Made by a program: the position numbers and the translations under genes. Positions 22,987 to 32,783 of a stretch of DNA of 48,197 nucleotides are shown here, one piece after another; the first letter of the stretch is position 1; the number at the start of each line of letters is the position of its first letter. The stretch is from Eisenbergiella sp900555195. Its GTDB lineage: Bacteria > Bacillota > Clostridia > Lachnospirales > Lachnospiraceae. The notes below the pieces were generated by a model, which did no database searches, was not told where the DNA came from, and saw only the letters and a program-made list of their open reading frames with translations. Location of the stretch: NCBI GenBank assembly GCA_902492555.1, contig CABUMH010000017.1:1-48197 (forward strand), in the 5' to 3' direction.

Positions 22987-23951
22987 CTCTGCGCTTCCTT
23001 TTTTCTCTTCTGCCGTTTCTGCCAGGCGGCCCGCTCTTTTTTGGCAAAGATCTCGGCCGCCTGCTCTTCTGTGATAAATTTCATGGTCTTTACCGCATAC
23101 ACTCCTGCATCCTCCGCCTTCCGGATGCGGATTTTCCCCTTCATATATCCATGCTTGGCACAGTAAGAAACGCTGTAATAATGTTTGCCGTTCGGCGTAA
23201 ACCATTTAATCTTCCGTTTCAGATTCCTGTGGCACAAATAGCATCTGGTCGCTGCCACCTCTTTGTCCGAAAGAAGCTGCGCTTTATCCGGAAAAGGCCT
23301 GGAAATGTACTTCGCATAGTCTTCAAAAACGATATGAATCTCTTCCTGCCTGGTTCTGGGCGTCTGAAAGCTGTCAAAGGACACTTTCGCAAGCACCTGC
23401 GGGTCCTTGATCCGCTCAAAGACCCTTGCCGCATAATAGGCATCGCTCTGCGCCCTGTGAAAGGCGCTGTCTTTCGGAATATTCAGATAATCCACGGCAT
23501 ATTCCAGATTCCTTCTGCTCTTTCCTTCTTCAAAGGCAAGGCCGAACAGCTTCTGAATATCATAATACTTAATGGGGCCGCTTCCCAGCGGCTCCATGCC
23601 AAAGTATCTCATATTGCGCTGCAGTTCCGTCAGATCCTGAGGGCCCCAGGTGGCAAAGCAGTATTCTCCTCCATCCTGCCCGCACCAGTCCAGGAAGCTT
23701 TGCATCACCTCAGGAAAATTCCGTCCTCCCATGAGCTCCTTCATGTCCATATGAAGGAGCTGTCTGGTCATATGATGCATTTCCCGGTATACCTGAGGCC
23801 GGACGATTTCATGAAACGTCCCACTCTGCTCCATCTGGCCATTCAATCGGATTGCTCCAATCTCTATGATTTCAAATGGGAGCTCTTTCAACTGCTTTTC
23901 CTTTTCTTCATTGCCCTGGTTCCATTCCAGGTCCAATACGATATAATTCAT
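22983..23951 (-). CDS. DEDDh 3'-5' exonuclease with C-terminal zinc-binding segment
   Basis: This protein (322 aa) has an N-terminal DnaQ-like exonuclease domain (about 1-182), resembling KapD-type exonucleases. Active-site residues are visible: Asp7 and Glu9 in VLDLEWNQ, Asp106 in WGPQDLTEL, His165 and Asp170 in FHRAQSDAYYAARV. A CxxC plus CxxH pair (Cys237, Cys240, Cys264, His267) suggests a small zinc ribbon, followed by a Lys/Arg-rich end. The substrate is probably RNA or DNA 3' ends, not determined here. The ATG at 23951 was chosen because it gives the family start MNYIVLDLEWN; a GTG at 23957 is possible. The gene starts right after the M3 peptidase stop, so the two are co-transcribed. 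Confidence 0.88.
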   Translation of the reverse strand: MNYIVLDLEWNQGNEEKEKQLKELPFEIIEIGAIRLNGQMEQSGTFHEIVRPQVYREMHHMTRQLLHMDMKELMGGRNFPEVMQSFLDWCGQDGGEYCFATWGPQDLTELQRNMRYFGMEPLGSGPIKYYDIQKLFGLAFEEGKSRRNLEYAVDYLNIPKDSAFHRAQSDAYYAARVFERIKDPQVLAKVSFDSFQTPRTRQEEIHIVFEDYAKYISRPFPDKAQLLSDKEVAATRCYLCHRNLKRKIKWFTPNGKHYYSVSYCAKHGYMKGKIRIRKAEDAGVYAVKTMKFITEEQAAEIFAKKERAAWQKRQKRKKEAQS

Positions 23952-23957
23952 TCGCAC

Positions 23958-25640
23958 TTATACTTCTTTCATCAGCTTCTTTTCCAGTTTCTCCGCCATC
24001 TCCTTCATGCAGCCCGCTTCAAAGGGCAGCTTCAGCCCCACCTCAGGTATCATATTGGTGAAGAAATCTGAAGCTGAAAGTTTACAGAGCTTCAGATAAC
24101 TCTGCCAGGCAGCCTTATAATCTTCATCCATCCAAAGTTTGTATTCAAACGCCACCGTCTGTGCGATCACATAGTCAATGTAATAAAACGGTACGCTGTA
24201 GATATGATGCTGCTGCTGCCAGTATCCGCCTTTTCCAAAGAACGGATCTCCCTCATAGTCCAGATGTGGCTTATATTCCTTTTCCAGGCTGCGCCAGACT
24301 TCTTTGCGCTGAAGCGGGGTCAGTTCCGGATTCTCATAAATGATATGCTGGAATTCATCCACCATGCAGCCATAAGGGATAAACATGCACGCATCCTCAA
24401 GATGCATCCGGCGGTAAGCGTCCGCCCCGTTCCCGAAGAACCGATCCATCCATTTCTCGGTGAAAAATTCCATGGACATGGAATGGCATTCCGCTGTCTC
24501 CATCGTGATATCCGCATGTTCCATGATCGGATCCTTCCCTGCCAGATACCCCTGAAACGCATGTCCGCATTCATGTGTGATCACATCCACATCCCCGCTG
24601 GTTCCATTGAAATTGGCAAAAATAAACGGGGCCTGATACAGGGGAAGATAGGTCATATAGCCGCCCACGCGCTTATTCTTGCGCCCCAACACATCAAAAA
24701 GGCCGTTGTCCATCATGAAATCAAAGAACTCTTTTGTCTCCGGGGACAACTCTTCGTACATGTTTCTTCCTGCTTCCAGGATTTCTTCGGGCGTTCCTAT
24801 GGGCGCCGGATTTCCCTCTTTATAATAAACGCCTTCGTCAATGTAAGAAAGCTTCTCAAGCCCCAGACGCTTCCTTCTTTCCTCATGCAGCTTCTCCACA
24901 AACGGGACGAAGTCCTTCTTCACCTGATTCCGGAAATCCTCCACCTGCTGCCGCGTATAGCAGTTGCGGCTCATCCGCATATAGCCCAGCTCCACATAAT
25001 TCTCATATCCAAGTTCTTTAGCCTGAAGGGTACGGTTCTTCACCAGCTTATCATAGATTTCATCCAATTCCTGCTGATGTGTGCGGAAAAAAGCGGAAAA
25101 CTTCTCCCACGCCTTCCGCCGGATGTTCCGATCCGGATTCTTCAGATAAGGCTTTAAGAGGGACAGATTCAGCGTCTGGCCATCCCATTCAATCTTGGCC
25201 GCCGCCGCAAGCTTCTCATAAGAGGTGGCAAGCGCATTCTCTTCCTGTACCAGCGGGATCAGCTTCTCCTGCATGGATTTACGCGCCAGCTCCATATTCT
25301 TGAAGGCGACGCGGCCGATCCGCTCCTCCAGCCCGTCCCTATAGGGAGATTCATACAGAAGTTTCTGATATTCAATAATCATGTTGCTGTACTTAGGCCC
25401 CATCTGATCATAATAATCCTGTTCCGCATTATAGAATGCATCCGTCACATCCCCATCATGCCGTATCTGGGCAAGGGTAATCATCGTATCCGTCCTGGTT
25501 CTTAGTTCATAGTATTTCTGATGTATCTCAAATTGTTCCTCTGCGTTTCCCGCCGCCGCAAAGGATTTCTTCAATTCCTCAAACGCTTTCTCCACCTGAT
25601 CAAAATCCACCCGTTCATAGGGCATATCCTGAAACTTCAT
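23958..25640 (-). CDS. M3 family oligoendopeptidase
   Basis: This is a cytoplasmic zinc metallopeptidase (560 aa) of the oligoendopeptidase F-like M3 group, which degrades short peptides. The zinc motif HECGH is at residues 356-360 and the third ligand is probably Glu384 in METAECHSMSMEF. The helical N-terminal half and the Tyr-rich C-terminal segment (YWQQQHHIYSVPFYYIDY) are typical. GAGGAGG precedes the ATG and a good promoter lies at 25675-25703. It forms a two-gene operon with the exonuclease. Confidence 0.95.
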   Translation of the reverse strand: MKFQDMPYERVDFDQVEKAFEELKKSFAAAGNAEEQFEIHQKYYELRTRTDTMITLAQIRHDGDVTDAFYNAEQDYYDQMGPKYSNMIIEYQKLLYESPYRDGLEERIGRVAFKNMELARKSMQEKLIPLVQEENALATSYEKLAAAAKIEWDGQTLNLSLLKPYLKNPDRNIRRKAWEKFSAFFRTHQQELDEIYDKLVKNRTLQAKELGYENYVELGYMRMSRNCYTRQQVEDFRNQVKKDFVPFVEKLHEERRKRLGLEKLSYIDEGVYYKEGNPAPIGTPEEILEAGRNMYEELSPETKEFFDFMMDNGLFDVLGRKNKRVGGYMTYLPLYQAPFIFANFNGTSGDVDVITHECGHAFQGYLAGKDPIMEHADITMETAECHSMSMEFFTEKWMDRFFGNGADAYRRMHLEDACMFIPYGCMVDEFQHIIYENPELTPLQRKEVWRSLEKEYKPHLDYEGDPFFGKGGYWQQQHHIYSVPFYYIDYVIAQTVAFEYKLWMDEDYKAAWQSYLKLCKLSASDFFTNMIPEVGLKLPFEAGCMKEMAEKLEKKLMKEV

Positions 25641-25674
25641 AGTCTATCCTCCTCTTCCTGACTACTATGACCTT

Positions 25675-25703
25675 ATTATAGTGGATTTATTCCGGATACT
25701 CAA
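25675..25703 (-). promoter_or_regulatory. Sigma-A type promoter of the M3 peptidase operon
   Basis: On the minus strand TTGAGT (25698-25703) and TATAAT (25675-25680) are separated by 17 bases, about 35 bases upstream of the start codon. Confidence 0.75.
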
Positions 25704-25783
25704 CCGGGAATCACAGACCGTGGATATCCGAAGCTGCTGCCCGCAGTCTGTCGGTTCTTGGCTTCTGGCATCGGTTATTTTGT

Positions 25784-25812
25784 TTGAAGGAATGGTATGG
25801 AGATAGTATAAT
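25784..25812 (+). promoter_or_regulatory. Sigma-A type promoter of the lipoprotein gene at 25858
   Basis: TTGAAG (25784-25789) and TATAAT (25807-25812) are separated by 17 bases, about 45 bases before the ATG. It is divergent from the M3 peptidase promoter. Confidence 0.75.
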
Positions 25813-25857
25813 GAGAAAAACGGATGCGGCCAGAGGGGGTACTGGCAGGAGGGCATT

Positions 25858-27102
25858 ATGAGCCGAATACATCATTCATTGCTTTTTTATTCTGGTATTG
25901 TTTTGATTCTGTCCCTGTTCTTTGCGGGCTGCGGGGAGGCAGACGGGGCAGGGAGCAGCGCTGAAAGTGCGGGGATTGAAGCATCTGCGGGGGCAGCGGA
26001 CGATTCGGCGGAACCCGCGGCTTATGCTGTGGGAGGAAACCAGGGTCCGGCGGCCGAACGTTCTTCCGCTACCGACGGCGGTTATGAAGAGGTGGCGGGG
26101 TTGTATCAGGATATTTATGAAGAGGCTGTACAGACCAACACACTGCGTTCTCTGGATACGATCCGCGCCATCATGGAACGTTTGGCGGAGTATGGCATCA
26201 GCGTGACGGATTCAGAAAATCAGAATCGGATCGATATGGCCAACCCGGAACCTTTGGAAGAATTCTGTCGGAATGTGGAGATGGGAAAAGATGGAGAGGT
26301 CACTTTTTTCTCCATTCAGGAAGACGGGGGTTTCATTTGCTTCAATCTCGTCAGCCAAGAAGGAAGCGTGCAGGTGAATCGAAATGTCTTAAGCTGGAAT
26401 AACGGCATTCCCCGTATTTCCTATCAAAGTTCTCATGAAGCGCATGCATGGACCTATACGCAGGACGGATACCTTTTCTTTGAGGAAGAATTCCCCGACG
26501 GATACGACGGAGCGCCCGGATATACGGCCATCCGTCTAAAGCCGCTGGATGAATCCCTTCGGGAAGCCAATCTGCTTTATTTCCGGCCCGTAGGGTATGG
26601 CTCCAACAATCTTTTCCTGCAGGATTGGGATGAAGCGCATTTTGATGTGCTCCGTTTTGACGATCTGTTCACCATCCTCTACCCCTATGTATACGGCTCT
26701 CCTTCCCCCTATGAAAAAACGGTGGAAGAATCCGTCTATGAAGTGCCCGCCGCGGTGTATGAGACGGTTCTCATGAACTATTTTCACATCGATCAGAACA
26801 CGCTCCGGCAGAATACGCTGTATCTTGAGGATGCCGGTTCCTATGAATATCATACCCGGCCTTTCAGTGAAAGCGCCAGTTCCCCTAACAACCCCTATCC
26901 GGAAGCTGTCGCCTGTGAGGAAAATGACGATGGAACGCTCACCTATACCGTCCAGGCTGTCTGGCCGGCAGGGCATCTTTCCAACGCATTTTCACACCAG
27001 GTTACCATTCGTCCTCTTGAGGATGGTTCCTTTGAATACGTCTCCAATCAAATGCTTCCTTCGGAAAATGACCGAATTCCGGAATGGCTTCTGGCCGAAT
27101 AG
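25858..27102 (+). CDS. Unrecognised lipoprotein, 414 aa
   Basis: I do not recognise a family with confidence. The N-terminus is a lipoprotein signal peptide (hydrophobic residues about 7-23, lipobox FFAGC, Cys25), followed by an Ala/Ser/Glu/Gly-rich linker to about residue 75. The mature domain starts with an acidic helix (YEEVAGLYQDIYEEAV) and a segment predicted to be helical, then turns into alternating aromatic and acidic beta-type sequence to the end. There are no enzyme motifs, repeats or further membrane helices. GGCAGGAGGG lies before the ATG. It has its own promoter and stands alone between the divergent peptidase operon and the convergent mal operon. Confidence 0.85.
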   Translation: MSRIHHSLLFYSGIVLILSLFFAGCGEADGAGSSAESAGIEASAGAADDSAEPAAYAVGGNQGPAAERSSATDGGYEEVAGLYQDIYEEAVQTNTLRSLDTIRAIMERLAEYGISVTDSENQNRIDMANPEPLEEFCRNVEMGKDGEVTFFSIQEDGGFICFNLVSQEGSVQVNRNVLSWNNGIPRISYQSSHEAHAWTYTQDGYLFFEEEFPDGYDGAPGYTAIRLKPLDESLREANLLYFRPVGYGSNNLFLQDWDEAHFDVLRFDDLFTILYPYVYGSPSPYEKTVEESVYEVPAAVYETVLMNYFHIDQNTLRQNTLYLEDAGSYEYHTRPFSESASSPNNPYPEAVACEENDDGTLTYTVQAVWPAGHLSNAFSHQVTIRPLEDGSFEYVSNQMLPSENDRIPEWLLAE

Positions 27103-27143
27103 TTCCTTTGAACCGTCCCCCGCAAGCCTCCCCTGCGAACCGC

Positions 27144-28931
27144 TTATGGTTTGCGCTGGATCAGCGTGCCGTTCTTTCCCAGAATGCCATCCGCATAATT
27201 CCGGCAGAAAAGCACTTCTGTTCCTTCTTCCACCTGAATCTCTTCTTCCCCGCAGTTCAGCAGGATTTCAATTTTGCGGTTGGCAGAGTCCAGCTTAATG
27301 TATTCCACGCAGCGCCGTTCTTTATATCTTCCGGGGAAATGGAAATACAGGCTTCTGCAGGCCTCTTCCTTGCGCCTGAGTGAAATCAGGGTCCGGACGG
27401 CCTGAATCTTTTCCTGGCTGTCCGGCCTGTCCAGTTCCTGCCAGGGCATGCAGCGGCGGCAGTCCGGATCATGCCCGCCTTCCATAGCGATCTCCGTTCC
27501 ATAGAAAATGCAAGGGCTTCCCGGCATGGTAAACAGCACGGCCAGCTGCTGATAGAACATGTCCAGGTCATGGAAACGGTTCATCAGCCGCTCCGTATCA
27601 TGGGAGTCCAGCAAATTAAACATTACATTGTTGTTCTGCTGCATGTACATGGTATAACAGCGGTTCACCATGTATTCAAACTCCTCTTTGTCCATTCCCT
27701 TGTCCAGGAAGAAAGCATGAATACCGCTCATCAGAGGATAATTCATCACGGAGTCATACTCATCCCCGGCAAGCCACTGGCTGGCGTCATGCCAGATTTC
27801 TCCCAGAAGATACAGATCCGGCTTCAGCGCATGCAGACGTTCCCTGATCCGTTTCAGGAAGCGGTGAGATACCTCATTGCCCACGTCAAAACGGATGCCG
27901 TCAATATCGAATTCGCGTATCCAGCCCTCGCATACCCGGCAGAAATAATCGATCACTTCTTCGTTATTGGTGTTCAGCTTCGGCATCCAGTCCGCAAATG
28001 CAAAGGAATAAAACCGTCCGTCACGGGTATCCTCTTGTTTTTCCAGACCTTCCCAATCCTGAACCATGAACCAGTCCGCATAGGCTGATTTTTCTTTATA
28101 TTTCAGCACATCCAGCCAGGGCGCGAACCTGCGTCCGCAGTGATTGAATACTGCGTCCACCATGATCCGGATCCCATGTCCATGGGCCTCCCGCACCAAT
28201 CTGGCAAAATCTTCATTGGTTCCAAAGTGCGGATCGATGCGGGTATAATCCTTCGTATCATACTTATGGTTGGAGTCCGCTTCCATGATCGGATTCAGGT
28301 AGATACCTGTGATTCCCAGTCCGGCCAGGTATGGAAGCTTCTGAAGAATTCCTTCCAGATTGCCTCCGAAACGTTCCTGATTCGTTACCTGCCCGGTTCT
28401 CCAGGGCACGATATCTTTCTCTGTTCCATCCTGCCCCTCCCCTTGCGCCAGGCGATCCGCCTCCGCCGTTCCGCGGCAGAAGCGATCCGGAAAGATCTGA
28501 TACCAGACCGTTTCATTCACCCAGGCCGGCGTCCGATTCACATCCGCCGGATTCATCCAGGGCACGATGAAGCATTGGAGCATTCTTCCGTCCATCTCCA
28601 TCTGCTCTTTGGTCAAAAAACCGTCTTCAAAATAATACCAGACTTCCTCTTCGGTATGCAGTTCAAAGAAATATTTGCAGCGCTTATAGACCGGTTTCAG
28701 CGTAGTCGTCCACCAGAGCTGATGGCGGAGTCTCTTTTTATAGACGATCTCTTCCCTCTTTCCCGTCCATCGCTCCCCGCCGCCCATGATACCTGCTTCG
28801 TAAGGGTCTCCGTGATGGAGAAATACCCGTTTTACATCATAGCCGGTTTTCAGGTTGACGATCAGCTCATCTTCGTTCAAAGCATAACTCATCTGCTCCG
28901 ATGTCCTGTGATACACTTCTGTAAATTCCAT
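27144..28931 (-). CDS. GH13 cyclomaltodextrinase/neopullulanase-type alpha-glucosidase
   Basis: This cytoplasmic GH13 enzyme (595 aa, no signal peptide) hydrolyses maltodextrins or cyclodextrins. An N-terminal beta domain of the CBM34 type (about 1-120) precedes the catalytic barrel, as in the GH13_20 group. Catalytic residues are Asp349 (GIRFDVGN, nucleophile), Glu378 (LLGEIW, acid/base) and Asp445 (LLDSHDTERL). The first conserved region is VDAVFNHCG. It is the last gene of the maltodextrin operon and starts one base after the malQ stop codon, with its ribosome binding site inside malQ. Whether it prefers pullulan, cyclodextrins or linear dextrins cannot be told from sequence. Confidence 0.92.
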   Translation of the reverse strand: MEFTEVYHRTSEQMSYALNEDELIVNLKTGYDVKRVFLHHGDPYEAGIMGGGERWTGKREEIVYKKRLRHQLWWTTTLKPVYKRCKYFFELHTEEEVWYYFEDGFLTKEQMEMDGRMLQCFIVPWMNPADVNRTPAWVNETVWYQIFPDRFCRGTAEADRLAQGEGQDGTEKDIVPWRTGQVTNQERFGGNLEGILQKLPYLAGLGITGIYLNPIMEADSNHKYDTKDYTRIDPHFGTNEDFARLVREAHGHGIRIMVDAVFNHCGRRFAPWLDVLKYKEKSAYADWFMVQDWEGLEKQEDTRDGRFYSFAFADWMPKLNTNNEEVIDYFCRVCEGWIREFDIDGIRFDVGNEVSHRFLKRIRERLHALKPDLYLLGEIWHDASQWLAGDEYDSVMNYPLMSGIHAFFLDKGMDKEEFEYMVNRCYTMYMQQNNNVMFNLLDSHDTERLMNRFHDLDMFYQQLAVLFTMPGSPCIFYGTEIAMEGGHDPDCRRCMPWQELDRPDSQEKIQAVRTLISLRRKEEACRSLYFHFPGRYKERRCVEYIKLDSANRKIEILLNCGEEEIQVEEGTEVLFCRNYADGILGKNGTLIQRKP

Positions 28932-28932
28932 G

Positions 28933-30414
28933 CTACCTCCGCTCGGTAATCAGCTTTCTATAACGTGTGAGTTCTCTTCTTGCTCCATCAAACTCCGGCA
29001 TCCGCCACTCCCAGTTGGGCGAACCAACCGTTCCCGGCGTATTGATATGGCCTTCTGCCCCTAATCCGAGAATATCCGCCATAGGAAGGATGGCGATCTG
29101 CGCCTTGCTGTGGAACACGCAGGCGATCAGGCGATCCCGCACGCTTCCCGTGCCAAATCCGCTCTTCTTTAAGAAGCGGCGTACCTTTCTGCGCCCTGCG
29201 CAGCTTAATTTGTTATACCACTCCATCAGCGTATCGTTGTCATGGGTGCCCGTATAGATAATCAGGTTCTCGTTCTCCCCGAAACTGTCATAGGCATATT
29301 TTCCGCTGGTATCTATGGAGAAAACGAACACTTTCATCCCTTTCAGCCCGTAATGCTCCTTCAGCGTCAGAACCTCCGGACGCAGATCTCCCAGATCCTC
29401 AGCCACCAGTTCCACATCCGGGATCTTCTCGCGCAGGGTATCGATCACTTCATAGCCCGGCGCTTCTATCCATTCCCCTTCCACCGCTGTAGGGCAGCTG
29501 GCTGGAATCTTCCAGAACGTATCGAATGCCCGGAAATGATCGATACGGATAATGTCAAACAGCTTGGCGCTGTATCCGATCCGATCCACCCAGAATTGGT
29601 AGTTCTGTTTCTTCAGATAATCCCAATCATAGATCGGATTGCCCCACCGCTGTCCTGTTGCGCTGAAATAATCCGGCGGCACTCCTGCGATAAAAATAGG
29701 ACGTCCATCCGTATCCAGAAGGAAATTCTCCCGTCCTGCCCATACGTCCACGGAATCCACCCCCACATAGAAGGGGACATCTCCCATGATCCGGATCCCG
29801 CATTCATTGGCCGCTTTCTTTACAGCCATCCACTGTATATAGAAAAGATACTGCAGGAACATCTGGTACCCGGCTTCCGCCAGAACTTCTTCCGGCAGTT
29901 CTTTGCGTTCCTGCGGCCAGTCCCGATCCGCCGTTTCCCATTCATTCCAGCATTTTCCGCCGTTTCTCGCTTTCAGCGCACGGAAAATGGCATACTCGTT
30001 CACCCATTTCTGGGACAGGAAAGAACGGTATTCATCCGTTTCCTGCCCGCCTTTTTCCTGAAAGGTCTGATAGGCCTCTTTTAGATAGGGCTGCTTGAAC
30101 GCGCGCACCGCCTCATAGTCCACCCGTTTCTCCTTTTCCCGGAAGGAGGGCGGCAGTTCCTTCAGATATCCTTCTTCATAAAGGGTGTCCAGACTGATAT
30201 AGAGCTCATCTCCTGCGCAGGAGGAATAGGGCTGATAGGGGGAATTGCCGTAGCCCACCGGGTTCAGCGGCAGGATCTGCCAGATCGTTGCGCCGCTCTC
30301 CTGAAGGAGCTCAAGGAAGGTATAAGCCTGCTGCCCCAGCTCCCCCACTCCCGTGCGGGAGGGGAGAGCGGAGACGGGCATCAGGATTCCTGATTCTCTC
30401 GTTTTGTTTTCCAT
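28933..30414 (-). CDS. malQ: 4-alpha-glucanotransferase
   Basis: MalQ (GH77, 493 aa) moves maltosyl and longer glucan chains between maltodextrins, making longer chains that GlgP can attack. The N-terminus is typical (SGILMPVSALPSRTGVGELG), and so are SPYQPYSSCAGDELYISL, the nucleophile region IIRIDHFRAFDTFW, the acid/base region LVAEDLGDLRPEV and GTHDNDTLMEWY. AGAGGT lies before the ATG. It sits between glgP and the GH13 gene in the operon. Confidence 0.96.
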   Translation of the reverse strand: MENKTRESGILMPVSALPSRTGVGELGQQAYTFLELLQESGATIWQILPLNPVGYGNSPYQPYSSCAGDELYISLDTLYEEGYLKELPPSFREKEKRVDYEAVRAFKQPYLKEAYQTFQEKGGQETDEYRSFLSQKWVNEYAIFRALKARNGGKCWNEWETADRDWPQERKELPEEVLAEAGYQMFLQYLFYIQWMAVKKAANECGIRIMGDVPFYVGVDSVDVWAGRENFLLDTDGRPIFIAGVPPDYFSATGQRWGNPIYDWDYLKKQNYQFWVDRIGYSAKLFDIIRIDHFRAFDTFWKIPASCPTAVEGEWIEAPGYEVIDTLREKIPDVELVAEDLGDLRPEVLTLKEHYGLKGMKVFVFSIDTSGKYAYDSFGENENLIIYTGTHDNDTLMEWYNKLSCAGRRKVRRFLKKSGFGTGSVRDRLIACVFHSKAQIAILPMADILGLGAEGHINTPGTVGSPNWEWRMPEFDGARRELTRYRKLITERR

Positions 30415-30467
30415 GTGTCTACCTCTTCTTTCTCGTTACTGTCCAGGGTGTGGCATGCAGCTCTTTC

Positions 30468-32726
30468 TTACAGCTTCCAGATATCCCTGTTATATTCAGC
30501 GATCGTCCTGTCAGAGGAGAAGAACCCGGCCTTTGCGATATTGACCAGCATCTTCTTCGACCAAGCGGTCTCATCCTCATAATCCGCAAACATCCGCTCC
30601 TTTGTCTGGATATATTCCTTCACATCCAGAAGCGTCATGAACCAGTCTTTGTTCAAAAGCTCCTTATACAGCCGCCCCAGGTTCACCGGATCGCCGATCT
30701 GAATCAGCTCCTTGCTGACGATGAAGTCCACCAGGTCCTGAATCTGCGGATCCGCATCATAGATCTGCCTGGAATGATATCCTGCCGTATCGTACAGATG
30801 AATGACTTCTTCTGAGCGCTTTCCGAAAATATAGATGTTCTCATCCCCTACCAGTTCATGGATCTCCACATTGGCGCCGTCCTGTGTTCCCAGCGTTACA
30901 GCGCCGTTCAGCATGAACTTCATGTTGCCCGTTCCGGAAGCCTCCTTGGAAGCCAGGGAAATCTGCTCAGAGATATCGCAGGCAGGGATCAGCTTTTCCG
31001 CCTTGGTCACGTTATAATTCTCAACCATTACCAGCTTCAGATAAGGGCTCACCTGCGGATCGTTATCAATCAGCTGCTGCAGGCAAAGCAGAAGGTGAAT
31101 GATATCCTTGGCGATGGTATAAGCAGGAGCAGCCTTTGCGCCGAAGATCATCAGAATCGGCCTGGACGGCAGATGTCCCTTCTTGATCTCCTTATACTTA
31201 TAGATCGCATACAGTGCGTTCATCTGCTGGCGCTTATACTCGTGGAGGCGCTTAATCTGAATATCAAAAATCGCATTCTCATCGATTTCCACTCCCTGGG
31301 TAAGCTTCAGATACGCCTTCAGATCCTTCTTCGCTTCTTTTTTGATCTCCCTCAGCTTTGCCAGAACTGCCGCGTCATCCTGATAGGAGAGAAGTTTTTC
31401 CAGCTGCATGGCATCTTTTCTGTATCCCGTTCCGATCAGATCCGCAAGGTATCCAGCGAGCCTGTGGTTGCAGTGCTCAAGCCATCTGCGGAAGGTAATT
31501 CCATTGGTCTTATTATTAAATTTCTGAGGATAGATATCATAGAAGGGCTTCAGCTCTGATTCCTTCAGGATCTCCGTGTGCAGGGCCGCCACGCCGTTCA
31601 CCGCATATCCGTAATGGATGTCGATATGGGCCATATGAACCCGCTCGTCGCGGTCGATGATATACACCCGCTCATCATGATAATCCCTTCTTACCCGCGC
31701 ATCCAGATCACGGATGATGGGAAGCAGATGAGGCACCACCTTCTCCAGATAGGAGATGGGCCACTTCTCCAGCGCTTCCGCCAGAATCGTATGGTTGGTA
31801 TAGGCACAGGTCTTGCGCACCACATCCACCGCCGTGTCGGAATTGAATCCCCGCTGCATAAGCAGACGGATGAGTTCCGGAATCACCATGGTAGGATGGG
31901 TATCGTTGATCTGAATGCACACATGCTCGTGCAGATGGTAAAGGTTCACACCTCTCTCCTCAGCTTCTGCCAGGATGAGTTGGGCGGCATTGCTCACCAT
32001 GAAGTACTGTTGATAAATGCGCAGCAGCTGTCCCGCTTCATCGCTGTCATCCGGATAAAGGAAGAGCGTAAGGTTCTTTCTGATATCCGTCTTGTCAAAG
32101 GAGATGCCGTCCCGGATGATCCCTTCATCCACGCTGTCCAGATCAAACAGATGCAGCTTATTTATCCCGTTTTCATAGCCCGGAACATCGATGTCATACA
32201 TGGTGGATGTGAGGGTGAAATCTTTAAAGGGAACCTCAAAATGTCTCTCCGTCCGGGTGAGCCAGCTTTCGGGCGTGATCCAGGGATTCTTTTCTTCCCG
32301 CTGCTTGTTGTCCGCAAAGCGCTGCAGGAACAGGCCGTCGTGATAATTCAGTCCCACGCCGTCTCCGCACAGTCCCAGCGTGGCGATGGAATCCAGGAAA
32401 CAGGCTGCAAGCCGTCCGAGACCGCCGTTTCCCAGGGACGGTTCCAGTTCGATCTCCTCGATGGCGGTCAGATCCTTGCCGTATTTGGCCAGCACTTCCC
32501 TGGTCTCTTCAAACATCCCCAAATTAATCAGATTGTTGGAAAGCAGCTTTCCGATCAGGAATTCCGCAGAGATATAATACAGCTTCCTGTTCCCTTCATT
32601 CCGTTTCATCCCTTCCATCTTCCGCTTGGTGAGGATCAGCAGCGCTCCATAGATCTCTTCATTGGAAGCGTCCTCAATTCCCTTTCCGCATCTTTCCAGA
32701 AGTAACTGTTGCAATTCTTTTTCCAT
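30468..32726 (-). CDS. glgP: Glycogen/maltodextrin phosphorylase
   Basis: This is a GT35 phosphorylase (752 aa) that releases glucose-1-phosphate from non-reducing ends of alpha-1,4-glucans using phosphate and pyridoxal phosphate. The cofactor region EASGTGNMKFMLNGA is intact, as are the N-terminal LEPSLGNGGLGRLAACFLDS and the CIQINDTHPTMVIPEL regions. It is shorter than E. coli MalP (about 800 aa) but in the range of clostridial enzymes. The ATG at 32726 follows AAAGGAG by 6 bases; the frame is open to 32771 without a good ribosome binding site. No glycogen synthesis gene lies nearby, so it serves maltodextrin catabolism here. Confidence 0.96.
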   Translation of the reverse strand: MEKELQQLLLERCGKGIEDASNEEIYGALLILTKRKMEGMKRNEGNRKLYYISAEFLIGKLLSNNLINLGMFEETREVLAKYGKDLTAIEEIELEPSLGNGGLGRLAACFLDSIATLGLCGDGVGLNYHDGLFLQRFADNKQREEKNPWITPESWLTRTERHFEVPFKDFTLTSTMYDIDVPGYENGINKLHLFDLDSVDEGIIRDGISFDKTDIRKNLTLFLYPDDSDEAGQLLRIYQQYFMVSNAAQLILAEAEERGVNLYHLHEHVCIQINDTHPTMVIPELIRLLMQRGFNSDTAVDVVRKTCAYTNHTILAEALEKWPISYLEKVVPHLLPIIRDLDARVRRDYHDERVYIIDRDERVHMAHIDIHYGYAVNGVAALHTEILKESELKPFYDIYPQKFNNKTNGITFRRWLEHCNHRLAGYLADLIGTGYRKDAMQLEKLLSYQDDAAVLAKLREIKKEAKKDLKAYLKLTQGVEIDENAIFDIQIKRLHEYKRQQMNALYAIYKYKEIKKGHLPSRPILMIFGAKAAPAYTIAKDIIHLLLCLQQLIDNDPQVSPYLKLVMVENYNVTKAEKLIPACDISEQISLASKEASGTGNMKFMLNGAVTLGTQDGANVEIHELVGDENIYIFGKRSEEVIHLYDTAGYHSRQIYDADPQIQDLVDFIVSKELIQIGDPVNLGRLYKELLNKDWFMTLLDVKEYIQTKERMFADYEDETAWSKKMLVNIAKAGFFSSDRTIAEYNRDIWKL

Positions 32727-32783
32727 GTCTGTCTCCTTTCCTTGCAATCCATGTTTTTTATATTCTATCATACCTATATTTCC

